Shown: positions 55,222 to 63,974 of the stretch, piece by piece | How positions within the stretch are numbered: position 1 is the stretch's first letter | How the letters are laid out: every line of letters begins with the position of its first letter | NCBI GenBank assembly: GCA_964503045.1 | Contig: CAZCZI010000011.1 | Coordinates: forward strand, 1 to 64,000 | Reading direction: 5' to 3' | DNA from: CAYZJR01 sp964503045 | Lineage (GTDB): Bacteria; Cyanobacteriota; Vampirovibrionia; Obscuribacterales; Obscuribacteraceae | DNA: 64,000 nt | The notes under the pieces: model-generated | Seen by the model: only the letters and a program-made list of their open reading frames with translations | Told to the model about the DNA's origin: nothing | Database searches by the model: none | Made by a program: the position numbers and the translations under genes

Positions 55222-56379
55222 CTAGAGTGAAACCGCCACTCTCTTGCGCCCCCAATCGCCTTTGGATTCTTCAAAGACTCCTGCAATGGGCGTTTGACAC
55301 TTCGAGCATTTGCCGTCTTTGATGTGATAGGAGCCGAGTTCGAACCAGTTTCGTTCGATTACGCATTGCTTGCAGCCGGGGCAGTAGGTGCTTTGCGTTG
55401 AGAGATCGTAAGTGTTGCCGGTGTAGGCGTATTTGATTCCAACTTTGTGTGCTTGCTGTCGCGCGCGCACCAATGTTTCTGGCGGAGTCGGTGGTCTGTT
55501 GCGAACCCGAAAGTCCGGATGAAACGCCGTAAAGTGCACCGGAACCTCGTCACCAACGTTCTCGACAATCCAATCGCACATTCTTGCGATTTCGTCTTCT
55601 GAGTCGTTCTCCTGCGGAATTATCAAATTAGTGATTTCGAACCACACATTGCTTTCCTGTTTGAGCCACTTCAAAGTGTTCAAAACCGGCTCAATATGGG
55701 ACAAAGTGAGTCTTTGATAAAACTGTTCGGTGAATGCTTTTAGATCAACGTTTGCTGCGTCCATCACCGAATAAAACTCCGGACGCGCCTCGGGCGTGAT
55801 GTATCCAGCGGTTACCGCGACAGTTTTGATGCCCGCTTCATGACACGCCTTGGCAGTATCTATCGCGTACTCTGCCCAGATGACGGGATCATTGTACGTA
55901 AATGCAACGCTGCGGCAATCCAGTCTCAGCGCTGCTTGAGCGATGTCTTCGGCGGTGGCGCGTTCGCTGAGCAGTTCGATTTCGCGCGACTTGCTAATCG
56001 ACCAGTTTTGGCAGAATTGGCAGCCGAGGTTACAGCCGGCGGTTCCAAATGAAAGAACGCTCGTGCCCGGCAAAAAGTGGTTGAGCGGTTTTTTCTCAAT
56101 CGGATCGATGCAAAAACCTGTGCTCTTGTTGTACGTGGTCAGTACCATTTTGCCGTCAATGTTCTGTCTGACAAAGCAAAAGCCGCGATCTCCTTCTTTG
56201 AGAACGCACGCACGCGGGCAAAGGTCGCAGAAAATTTTCTCGTCGTCCACCGCGTGCCAGTATCGTCCGGGGTAGTTGCCTGTCAAGTCGGCAGTCGTGG
56301 CTCCGGCGGAGGCTGAAGCGGATAGGGACTTCTCTGCCTTGGCGCTTTTCGTTGCAGGCTTCTTTTTCATGAATTTCAT
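55222..56379 (-). CDS. amrS: AmmeMemoRadiSam-type radical SAM protein
   Basis: A 385-residue radical SAM protein. The [4Fe-4S] ligands are Cys116, Cys120 and Cys123 (CNLGCQFCQNW). An N-terminal Cys set (CDLCPRACVLKEGDRGFC) and C-terminal CPGCKQC and CSKC pairs suggest additional metal sites. The family defines the AmmeMemoRadiSam system, usually with AMMECR1 and MEMO homologues, but neither is adjacent here. The function is still not established; glycyl-radical activation has been considered because of similarity to PflA. The first 30 residues are Lys/Ala/Ser-rich and may not be native to the family. Confidence 0.85.
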   Translation of the reverse strand: MKFMKKKPATKSAKAEKSLSASASAGATTADLTGNYPGRYWHAVDDEKIFCDLCPRACVLKEGDRGFCFVRQNIDGKMVLTTYNKSTGFCIDPIEKKPLNHFLPGTSVLSFGTAGCNLGCQFCQNWSISKSREIELLSERATAEDIAQAALRLDCRSVAFTYNDPVIWAEYAIDTAKACHEAGIKTVAVTAGYITPEARPEFYSVMDAANVDLKAFTEQFYQRLTLSHIEPVLNTLKWLKQESNVWFEITNLIIPQENDSEDEIARMCDWIVENVGDEVPVHFTAFHPDFRVRNRPPTPPETLVRARQQAHKVGIKYAYTGNTYDLSTQSTYCPGCKQCVIERNWFELGSYHIKDGKCSKCQTPIAGVFEESKGDWGRKRVAVSL

Positions 56380-56423
56380 TTTTCGCGCAGCCCATCTGGC
56401 TGCTCTTTCGGCTCTTCTTTAAG

Positions 56424-56522
56424 TATTGCACTTTCGTAGCGCACTTCGCATTGCGACCAGCGCCGCTTTCCAGCCGTGGCGGTCTTAGCTCTTGGCTTTT
56501 GGCGCTTACGTGGTTTGTTCAG
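56424..56522. repeat. Decayed copy of the 99-bp element
   Basis: The right arm is well preserved: GGCGCTTACGTGGTTTGTTCAG at 56501-56522, preceded by CTCTTGGCTTTT as in copy B. The left arm (GTAGCGCA near 56436) is barely recognisable. It lies between amrS and the divergent 778-aa gene. Confidence 0.5.
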
Positions 56523-56662
56523 GTTAAATCGCTTCGAAAAATTAGGTCCATCCACTCAAAAAAATGTCCAAGTGGTGATTTTGTGTCGACTTTGTCCAAA
56601 ATCTTCTCCATTTGAATATACATATAACGGTCCCTCTCCTGCGCGTAATTTGGTGGTAAGGA

Positions 56663-58999
56663 ATGTCTGAGTCGATTCTCGGACGATTAAAGGCGGCTGC
56701 GGCCAATTCTCTAGACTGGGCGAAAGAAACGGCTCAGTCTGGAATCAAGTTGGCTGAAGAAAAATTGGGTTTGTCAGAAAACAAAGATGACGCCAAAGCC
56801 GATGCCAAACCGCAAGACAAATCCCCGGACACCAAGGCTCAGGACGCCAAGGCTCAGGACGCCAAGGCTCAGAACTCAAAAGGAACGGACCAGGGCGACG
56901 GCAAAGACAAGACGCTTGCTGCCAAAGAGGTTAAGCCCGAGGCCGCCGAAGCTCCAGAATCGAAGAAAGAAGAGACCAGCTGGGCATCCAAGGCGTGGTC
57001 GTTTCTCAGCACTGTTTCTGACTATGTTCCAACTTTGGCTGCTGCCAAGGCGATTGTGCGAACCGGCGTCAAAATTTACGAAGACACCATCACCGGCAAC
57101 ACAATCACCATCAATGACGAGAAGTCCCTCAGCATCAACAAGTATCTTGCATCGAAAGGCTACTCGGGTGCTGCCGCGTTTCTTACGGCGCAAACAGCGG
57201 TTTCGAAAGTCGACTCCAAACCCAACAAGCTTTTCGATCTCGACACCAAGTGCTTCAAAAACGCGCTCGACGAACAGGCGAAAATTTACGAATGCAAGAT
57301 CAAGCAAGGCGATTCGCAAAAGCAAGCACCAAATTGCTCTTCTACGCTGGGAAAACTTAGCGCCGAAGAGTGGGCGACCGTCATAAACAAAGTCTCCGCA
57401 GCAGAGAAAGAACTACCCAAAGTTGCTGTCCAGGCCGATGGTTCCTTGGATTTTGCAGCCTTTGCCAAAGGCGCAATTGAAAACTTGCAAAACAAGACGC
57501 GCGTAACTGAAAGTGGTGCCGTGCATGTCAACGCCGAAAGCAAAATCGTCACTATCAAGGAAGGTGATGTCGTCGGCTTCCTTGATATGGAGAAGAAGAG
57601 CCAACTGATTGCGGACGTCAAAACCGGCGATCGCGTAATCAAGGTTGACGGACAGGAGAAGGCGCACCGCAGACCGGATGGAACCATCGAAGTTAAGCTC
57701 TCTACCGGCGGCAGTGTGATCAAGATCGGCGACAAGTTGCAATTGGTGGATGAGAAAGGCAAGAACATCGGCGATCCTGTCTCTATCGGCGAAACGGCAA
57801 AAATGATCGCAACTGTCAAAGGCACCGATTATGTCGCCGAAGTTCTTCCTGGCGACATACAGGAGTCGTGGAACGCCTCGCACGACAACCCGCAAGCTCC
57901 AAGAAAGCCAGATGGGAAGAAAATCGAAGTTCGCGACAATGGCTTGAGCATGACCGACAATGACGGAACAGTCGTGTTCTTGAAAAACAACGGCGAAGTG
58001 ATGATGGATCTGCCCATCGGATGCACCTTGATTCGCTCTGCTCTCGGTAAGTATTACGTAATCGAAAAAGGACAGAAAGGGCTCAAAGAAGTAACCAAAG
58101 AAGAGATCAGTCAAGTCGACGGAGAGGCAAAAGAACAGCTCCAGAAAGCACTTTCCATGTTGGAAGGTCTCGGCGAAGGCGCTCGTGTATTGAGCTTGAA
58201 CAACGGTGCGGAGCTGAGCTTTGTGCACGGCATGGTTCAAGCGTTATTGCCGACCGACAGCGGTGAAAAGGCCAAGGTCACTACCGGCTCTCAAGAAACG
58301 CATGAGCCGCCGAAACCAAAAATCGAGTCGCAAGGAACAACCCAAACCTTTGACACTGCCAAGCGGACAACCACCATTGAAGGTCCCAAGGGAACTCAAA
58401 CAATCGACTTCAAAACCGGGACGGTGTGGAACGACAAGGTTGAAGTGACTCCGGACAACCGAATAGTAAATCACCTCACAGGCGATGTAATCGAAGCCAA
58501 CGGCGAAGTCAAACTGGCTGACGGTACGCATTTAGACAATAAAGGCGATGTGCACTTCACTGATGGCACTGTATTTCATAAGGATGGAACGGTCACACAA
58601 AACGGCAAATTGCTCACATCGGACGGAGCCAAAGAGTTTGCTGAGAAGCAAGCACAGACTGTTATCAGCTCTGCCGAAGCAATCTCGGCAGCAGTGGTTC
58701 GCAAATGCCAGGGCAACAACATTTCGCTGGGCGATATTGCAATGATCGAAGCAGGGTTGGGGCAAGTTTCCTCGCTGTTGAACCTGCTTATGGCAATCGG
58801 CGACGGGCCTGCGATCGCCAGACTGCTCAATACGCAAGCTTCGCTCGAGGGCGCGCTTAACACTGCTAGAGCCAGTTTTGCTGCTTCGACAGTATTGCGA
58901 GCGCAAAAACGCGATCTGTTTCAAGAAAGTCAAAACCAAATGATCGACCCGGTTAAGCGCTTCCAAGCGCGATACACCGCAGATCACATTCCGGTTTGA
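56663..58999 (+). CDS. Large hypothetical protein with beta-repeat motifs
   Basis: A 778-residue protein of unknown family, with no signal peptide or membrane helix. Residues 1-35 are amphipathic; 36-100 are Lys/Asp/Ala-rich with three 5-residue repeats (AKAQD). Residues 110-260 look helical. From 280 to 500 and 540 to 680 short beta motifs recur (DGTxxxxxxG and GDxVxxVDG types; for example KLADGTHLDNKGDVHFTDGTVFHKDGT), giving a repetitive beta structure. A helical C-terminus follows. Such DGT-rich repeats are seen in surface and toxin-related proteins but without a signal here that comparison is weak. Confidence 0.6.
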   Translation: MSESILGRLKAAAANSLDWAKETAQSGIKLAEEKLGLSENKDDAKADAKPQDKSPDTKAQDAKAQDAKAQNSKGTDQGDGKDKTLAAKEVKPEAAEAPESKKEETSWASKAWSFLSTVSDYVPTLAAAKAIVRTGVKIYEDTITGNTITINDEKSLSINKYLASKGYSGAAAFLTAQTAVSKVDSKPNKLFDLDTKCFKNALDEQAKIYECKIKQGDSQKQAPNCSSTLGKLSAEEWATVINKVSAAEKELPKVAVQADGSLDFAAFAKGAIENLQNKTRVTESGAVHVNAESKIVTIKEGDVVGFLDMEKKSQLIADVKTGDRVIKVDGQEKAHRRPDGTIEVKLSTGGSVIKIGDKLQLVDEKGKNIGDPVSIGETAKMIATVKGTDYVAEVLPGDIQESWNASHDNPQAPRKPDGKKIEVRDNGLSMTDNDGTVVFLKNNGEVMMDLPIGCTLIRSALGKYYVIEKGQKGLKEVTKEEISQVDGEAKEQLQKALSMLEGLGEGARVLSLNNGAELSFVHGMVQALLPTDSGEKAKVTTGSQETHEPPKPKIESQGTTQTFDTAKRTTTIEGPKGTQTIDFKTGTVWNDKVEVTPDNRIVNHLTGDVIEANGEVKLADGTHLDNKGDVHFTDGTVFHKDGTVTQNGKLLTSDGAKEFAEKQAQTVISSAEAISAAVVRKCQGNNISLGDIAMIEAGLGQVSSLLNLLMAIGDGPAIARLLNTQASLEGALNTARASFAASTVLRAQKRDLFQESQNQMIDPVKRFQARYTADHIPV
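56828..56872. repeat. 15-bp tandem repeat, three units, in coding sequence
   Basis: GAC(A/G)CCAAGGCTCAG at 56828, 56843 and 56858. The last two units are identical; the first differs at one base. The unit keeps frame and encodes DAKAQ-type pentapeptides. Confidence 0.85.
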
Positions 59000-59010
59000 G
59001 TCGAGTGCTC

Positions 59011-59700
59011 TTAGTAGAAGAGATTTCCCCAGACTGATTCCAACTGCTCCATCTGAGATTGCAGCTGCAGTTTCACGTCACTGTCTTGGGTGCAGTAGGC
59101 CATCCAATACAGTTCCCACCATTGTTTGTATGCTGTTTCTTTGCCATTGGTCGATTCGGCAGCCAGAACTTCTTCGCCAACCATGAATGGTTTGAGGAAG
59201 CAGCCATGCTCTCCGCAATCGGAAGCGTTGAAATCTTCTTTTCTTACGGCGGCTCTGTTTTGCTTCCACACAGACTCGAGGCAATGATAAGTCTTGGGAT
59301 ACAAGTGCTTTATCTCGATACGGTAAGCGTCGTCGTCGCGTCTTAGACCTTCAGGGTGAAACTCCAGAATGCCGTCATTGGGAAATTTTTCTTTTTGATC
59401 AAGCGCTTCACCGGCTGAGTTCAACAACACCATGTGACCGGCGAAGTTGGTAATCAGCTTGTCGAAAAGGGCATTGTACATGCGTTGCCACAGTTGGCGA
59501 GTCAGCTTGAACGCTTCGCCTTCAGGCACTGTTAAAGCGGCGGAAACGGTTTTGAGGCATCGTGACAAGGTGAAAATGTCGGCGGGTAGTCCGTCTTTAT
59601 CGAGTGCTCGATGATACTTGTAGGCTTCATCGAGAGCTGACCGTTCGCGTCTGTCCAGTCTCTTCACGGCGGGTCTCCAATCAATCATCGTCATTTCCAT
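59011..59700 (-). CDS. Hypothetical cytoplasmic protein
   Basis: About 229 residues from ATG 59700; several nearby ATG/TTG codons make the start uncertain. It is helix-rich and Trp/Tyr/His/Cys-containing, with no membrane segment. No family is recognised. It converges on the 778-aa gene with 11 bp between. A ten-G homopolymer lies about 65 bp upstream of the start. Confidence 0.6.
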   Translation of the reverse strand: MEMTMIDWRPAVKRLDRRERSALDEAYKYHRALDKDGLPADIFTLSRCLKTVSAALTVPEGEAFKLTRQLWQRMYNALFDKLITNFAGHMVLLNSAGEALDQKEKFPNDGILEFHPEGLRRDDDAYRIEIKHLYPKTYHCLESVWKQNRAAVRKEDFNASDCGEHGCFLKPFMVGEEVLAAESTNGKETAYKQWWELYWMAYCTQDSDVKLQLQSQMEQLESVWGNLFY

Positions 59701-59765
59701 TGTTCTTATACCCAAAATAAACGTGGCGAAGCCGCACCTGACCTTGATTAGGTGGTCTTTGTATT

Positions 59766-59775
59766 GGGGGGGGGG
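59766..59775. repeat. Ten-G homopolymer upstream of hypothetical gene
   Basis: An uninterrupted run of ten G on the plus strand, in the likely promoter region of the minus-strand gene at 59011-59700. Such tracts can slip and alter promoter spacing. Confidence 0.6.
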
Positions 59776-60048
59776 CTTCAGGTGAGTGATATTACTCTAC
59801 GGATAAGCCATGACATTTTCGTGTCATTGCTGCCTGACAGTCCTGTTTTGTTCTAGGAAGTCTGAATTCGAATTCGCTCAAGTGCCCGCATGCTACTACC
59901 GGTTACGTGAATAATGCGTGTATCGGCGGTTGCCGGAATTTTCAAATCTCCTAGACGTGGTGTTTAGGGTAGTTGAAGGATTTGAAAAAGGTTTGAATTT
60001 TGGCCGTTTTTCCGGTTGAATGGGTTTGATTTTTTTTGTTGACTTGTG

Positions 60049-60147
60049 CTGAACAGGGCGGGTAAGCGCCAACGGCTCTCAACCCGAAACAGTTGTCCAG
60101 CAAGGGTGAACAGCTTCTGGCTTGTGGCGCTTACATGGGATGTTCAG
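60049..60147. repeat. 99-bp imperfect palindromic element, copy B
   Basis: Starts CTGAACA (60049) and ends TGTTCAG (60147). Inner arms GTAAGCGCC (60062-60070) and GGCGCTTAC (60126-60134) pair perfectly around a 55-bp centre. Confidence 0.8.
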
Positions 60148-60169
60148 GTTGTTTTTGTGGATAAACATG

Positions 60170-60268
60170 CTGAACAGGACGGGTAAGCGCCATCGGCTCT
60201 CGACTCGAAACCTTTGCTCAGAAGGGATTTGCAGCCTTTGACTGCCGGCGCTTACCTGCATTGTTCAG
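60170..60268. repeat. 99-bp imperfect palindromic element, copy C
   Basis: Same length and arms as copy B (CTGAACA at 60170, GTAAGCGCC at 60183, GGCGCTTAC at 60247, TGTTCAG ending 60268). The centre is similar but diverged, e.g. both share CGGCTCTC. Copies B and C are 22 bp apart. The rest of the 59716-60329 gap shows nothing further. Confidence 0.8.
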
Positions 60269-60329
60269 GTAAATCAAAAGCAAAAAACAACGATCCCTGC
60301 CAGTGGCAAAAAACGAAAATCTCAAAACA

Positions 60330-60899
60330 TCAGACTCCGTACTTATCCAAAATCTTCTGCCACAGCCCTTGTGCTTTTAGAATGATCTCGATCACCTCAC
60401 GCACCGCGCCATCGCCGCCGTGGACTTGCGTCACCAGGTGCGCATGTTTTTTCACTTCCGCCCGCGCGTTGCCGACGGCTACTGCTAAGCCACTCTTTTT
60501 CATAAGCACCACATCAGTAAAGTCATCTCCGATGAATGCAGTTTGATCTGGCGTCAACGATTCCATAGAAAGGATTTCGTCGTAGCTCGCTTCCTTTTCG
60601 AGAAAGCCTTGGTATACGTGCGCAATTTTGAGAATACGGGCGCGCTCCGTGGTGGCGTAGGATTCGCGACCGCTTATGACGCCGCTTTTGATTCCGACAT
60701 GGTTGAGGAAGTGAAATCCCAATCCATCTTGACTGTTGAAGCCCTTGAACTCAGCAGGGTTTCCTTCTGCATCTTTTAGGTAATAGAGTTTGCCCTCGGT
60801 GAGAACTCCGTCTACATCCATCAAAAGAAGCTTTATCTTTGAAGCTCTCTCAACTACTTCTTTGGAAACTGTTTCGAACAAATCAATAGAGGTTGCCAC
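60330..60899 (-). CDS. kdsC: KdsC-like HAD phosphatase
   Basis: A 189-residue HAD hydrolase of the C0 (capless) type. The start is GTG 60899, with AGGAG six bases upstream. The nucleophile and acid/base are Asp28 and Asp30 (MDVDGVLTEG); the Mg-binding IGDDFTDV motif is near the C-terminus. The family hydrolyses 3-deoxy-D-manno-octulosonate 8-phosphate to KDO for LPS inner core. Related members act on NeuAc-9-P or are fused to CMP-sugar synthetases, so the substrate is inferred. Confidence 0.85.
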   Translation of the reverse strand: MATSIDLFETVSKEVVERASKIKLLLMDVDGVLTEGKLYYLKDAEGNPAEFKGFNSQDGLGFHFLNHVGIKSGVISGRESYATTERARILKIAHVYQGFLEKEASYDEILSMESLTPDQTAFIGDDFTDVVLMKKSGLAVAVGNARAEVKKHAHLVTQVHGGDGAVREVIEIILKAQGLWQKILDKYGV

Positions 60900-61031
60900 G
60901 GTAAGCTCCTGGGTGGAACGGACGGTACTGCTACAAAAGAAGAGCGCCAAGATAGCATAATGGCAACGCTTGAGGGTTAATATTGAGAGCGGCTAGAATT
61001 AGCTGTCAGCTGATGGAAACCTGCAAGTTAG

Positions 61032-62807
61032 ATGTCATCCAAAAGAGTCACTGAAGTCACGTTAGTTGATGTTCAGAACGTTTCAATCGAGGCGCCCGAA
61101 GCGGCAGTCAAGCGATTTGATTTGAGCAGGACGGCAAAGGTTATCGATTGCGACGTCTTGATCGTGGGCGGAGGATTCGGCGGGGTAGCGGCGGCTTACG
61201 AGTCTTCGTGGTCAAAAGAGAAGTTCAAAGTCTGCTTGATAGAAGAGACTGATTGGTTGGGCGGTCAAATCACCTCGCAAGGAGTTTCGGCGTTCGATGA
61301 AAACAAGTATGTCGAGACGTCCGGCGCATGTGGTGCCTATTTGGAGTTGCGCAGGCGAATCAGGGATTTTTACAAGAAGAACCGAACTCTCAAACCGGAG
61401 CATAAAGACGATCCCAGGCTCGATCCGGGGAGTTGTTGGGTAAGTAGACTAGCTTTCGAACCCAAGGTTGCATTGCCGATTATCGACGAACTGCTCAGCA
61501 AAGCAGTGAAGTCCAGACGACTAAAGATTTTCATGCGCAACAAAATAGCCAGTGCAAAAGTATTAAGCGCGACTGGCGGTAAGAAGCGCATTGCTACAGT
61601 CACTAGCGTCAATTTGGATTCTGGTGAAGTTTTTGAGTTTCATCCTAAGTACGTCATTGATGCCACCGAGCTTGGTGACGTACTGGCGGTGGCGCAACTT
61701 AGATATCGAAGTGGTTCGGACTCCAAAAGTCTTGCCAAAGAACCACATGCGCCGACAACAGGAAATCCTGAAAATGTGCAGGATTTCACATATCCGTTTG
61801 TTGTCGAGTTTTGTCCGGGTGAGAATCACCAGATTGAAAAACCGCCGCATTACGATGAGTTCAATAGAGCTGGAAAGTTCTCTTTCCAAGGCTACAAAAT
61901 GTTTGTCGATGCCAAACGTAAATCGCCTGAGGGTGAGATAGTGACTTTGCTTCCGTTTTGGTCCTATCGCAGACTTATAGATAAAAACAAGTTTGACAAT
62001 GCTCACTACAAATTTGATGTCTCTATGATTAACTGGGACAGCAATGACTTGCGTGGTCACAATATCATCGACGCAGAACCGACAACTATGGCTCAGCGCC
62101 TAGCTCTCGGAAAGTCGGTGAGCCTTGGGTTTTTGTACTGGCTTCAGACGGAAGCCCCGAGAGATGACGGCGGTTTCGGGTATCCGGAACTGAAACTTTC
62201 GTATGATGTTTTGGGAACGAAAGATGGATTGTCCAAATATCCCTATATTCGCGAGTCTCGTCGGATTGTTCCGCATGTGCTGGTCGCAGAGCAGGATATT
62301 GTGGCTGCCACCAATCCCGGTGCTAGAGCAAAACTGTTTCACGACAGTGTCGGCATCGGATTGTACCCGGTGGATATCCATGGATTTCAGGAAGTGCCAG
62401 GCGCAGCGCAAGAGACAAAACCGTTTCAAATCCCGCTTGGCGCCTTGCTTCATGTTGATGTCGTAAATCTTGTGGCTGGATGCAAGAACATTGGCGTTAC
62501 TCATATTACTAACGGCGCCTACAGGCTCCACCCGATTGAATGGGCGATTGGGACCGCTGCCGGAAACCTTCTTCAGATGTCGCTTGAGCGCAAGAAAACT
62601 CCTTTGTACATTTTGCAAACAAAAGAGTATCTCTTTGATCTTCAGTCCACGTTAATCGAGCGGCGGTCGCCGATCTTCTGGTTCGAAGATATCGACGTGG
62701 GAGGTGAATACTTTCTGTCGGCACAACGTATCGCACTTACGATGGCCATGGGAGGGCCAAAAATCGATTCAGACTGTCTGAAATTTCGGATAATCGAACC
62801 GGCATAG
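61032..62807 (+). CDS. FAD-dependent oxidoreductase
   Basis: A 591-residue flavoprotein of the FAD_oxidored (PF12831-like) group. An extended N-terminus precedes the Rossmann motif VLIVGGGFGGVAAAYE (Gly46-Gly51), then EETDWLGGQITSQGVSAFDE, typical of this family, and a C-terminal GAYRLHPIEWAIGTAAG that contacts FAD. Homologues are poorly characterised, often annotated as xanthan lyase-like or putative dehydrogenases. No signal peptide. It is followed by the rhomboid gene 69 bp later. Confidence 0.8.
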   Translation: MSSKRVTEVTLVDVQNVSIEAPEAAVKRFDLSRTAKVIDCDVLIVGGGFGGVAAAYESSWSKEKFKVCLIEETDWLGGQITSQGVSAFDENKYVETSGACGAYLELRRRIRDFYKKNRTLKPEHKDDPRLDPGSCWVSRLAFEPKVALPIIDELLSKAVKSRRLKIFMRNKIASAKVLSATGGKKRIATVTSVNLDSGEVFEFHPKYVIDATELGDVLAVAQLRYRSGSDSKSLAKEPHAPTTGNPENVQDFTYPFVVEFCPGENHQIEKPPHYDEFNRAGKFSFQGYKMFVDAKRKSPEGEIVTLLPFWSYRRLIDKNKFDNAHYKFDVSMINWDSNDLRGHNIIDAEPTTMAQRLALGKSVSLGFLYWLQTEAPRDDGGFGYPELKLSYDVLGTKDGLSKYPYIRESRRIVPHVLVAEQDIVAATNPGARAKLFHDSVGIGLYPVDIHGFQEVPGAAQETKPFQIPLGALLHVDVVNLVAGCKNIGVTHITNGAYRLHPIEWAIGTAAGNLLQMSLERKKTPLYILQTKEYLFDLQSTLIERRSPIFWFEDIDVGGEYFLSAQRIALTMAMGGPKIDSDCLKFRIIEPA

Positions 62808-62876
62808 CCGGCAACATGCGTTTATACTGCTAAAGGACCTGTATCTACATGCAATCTCTTATCAACAGAGGACTCA

Positions 62877-63632
62877 ATGTTTCCCATCGGTGATGACAAT
62901 TCGGGCGTAACACGCGCATCCATAGTCAATATTTTGATTATCGTGGCGAACATCTTGGTTTTCGTCTTCCTTCAGGGAATGGGTTCCAACCAGGCTTTTG
63001 ACATGGCGTTCTCAGCTGTTCCATCTGAGATTCTGTCAGGACATGACGTCGCAGGCGCGTTCTCGATCTCATCCGGTGGGCAAACAGGGACGATGCGGCT
63101 TGAGCAAACGCCGATTCCCGTCTATCTGACCTTAATCACATCCATGTTCATGCATGGAGGGTTCGCTCACATTTTCGGCAACATGATGTTTCTCTGGGTG
63201 TTTGGTGACAACCTCGAACATGCGATGGGTCACTTGAAGTACTTGTCCTTCTACTTGGTTTGCGGAGTGCTGGCTGGACTGTCTCACGTTTTTGCAACAG
63301 CGTTCGGTCACCAGGATCTCAATATTCCGATGCTTGGTGCATCCGGAGCTATCTCTGGTGTTCTTGGCGGCTACATCATGCTGTTTCCCCATAGAAGAGT
63401 ACGCGTGCTAGTAATGCGCATGGTGACTGACATGCCTGCGATTGCTGCGTTGGGAATCTGGTTCGTGTTTCAAATAATTGAAGGAATGGGAATTCTAGGT
63501 GGCGGTGGCGGAGTGGCTTACGGCGCCCATATCGGCGGATTTGCCGCTGGCTGCATTTTGGTTCACGTGTTTGCCGATCGCAGCGTCGTCGAAGAAATGA
63601 ACTCCAGTTCCAATACCGGTTACAACTACTAG
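62877..63632 (+). CDS. Rhomboid-family intramembrane serine protease
   Basis: A 251-residue membrane protein with AGAGGA before ATG 62877. The catalytic dyad is Ser156 (GASGAISGVLGGY) and His218 (GAHIGGF), with His98 and Asn102 (HGGFAHIFGNMMFLWVFGDNLE) completing the oxyanion site. Six or seven helices. It cleaves transmembrane segments; substrates are unknown. An external loop of about 30 residues follows the first helix. Confidence 0.92.
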   Translation: MFPIGDDNSGVTRASIVNILIIVANILVFVFLQGMGSNQAFDMAFSAVPSEILSGHDVAGAFSISSGGQTGTMRLEQTPIPVYLTLITSMFMHGGFAHIFGNMMFLWVFGDNLEHAMGHLKYLSFYLVCGVLAGLSHVFATAFGHQDLNIPMLGASGAISGVLGGYIMLFPHRRVRVLVMRMVTDMPAIAALGIWFVFQIIEGMGILGGGGGVAYGAHIGGFAAGCILVHVFADRSVVEEMNSSSNTGYNY

Positions 63633-63674
63633 AATCATCTGTTTCGCAGTGAGAGCAACCTCGAGAAAAATCAG

Positions 63675-63974
63675 CTACTTCTTCTTGCTCATCTTGTTGC
63701 AACTCGCGCCCAACGCACCGCCAAGTGCGGTCATGCCGCACACCGAGAGAAATGCAATTGATAAAGTAGTTGCATCCAGCAAACCATTTGGAAGCGGACC
63801 ATCTGTCGGAAAGAAACCAAACAGCGCGCCGAATGCAGCGATGCTGGTCAGTCCAAGACCCAATAGTAACGGGGACTGCGTGACGACTGAAAGGAATGCG
63901 CAGCCGGAAATCGATTTCGACTTCGATGCGATTGCCATGCAAAATCCTGGAACCATGGCGGAGTATGCAAGCAT
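63675..63974 (-). CDS. Small hydrophobic membrane protein at window edge
   Basis: Ninety-nine residues if it starts at ATG 63974 (MLAYSAMVPGFCM); the frame stays open to the edge, so it could be longer. Two or three hydrophobic helices separated by a Gly/Pro-rich loop, with a basic KKK end. It recalls small membrane proteolipids but lacks the carboxylate pattern of ATP-synthase c subunits. Function unknown. Confidence 0.4.
   Translation of the reverse strand: MLAYSAMVPGFCMAIASKSKSISGCAFLSVVTQSPLLLGLGLTSIAAFGALFGFFPTDGPLPNGLLDATTLSIAFLSVCGMTALGGALGASCNKMSKKK

Noticed and set aside
57413..58240. A 275-codon minus-strand open frame
   Set aside because: Antisense to the 778-aa gene, rich in Phe/Leu/Cys from reversed Lys/Glu codons, without a ribosome-binding site.
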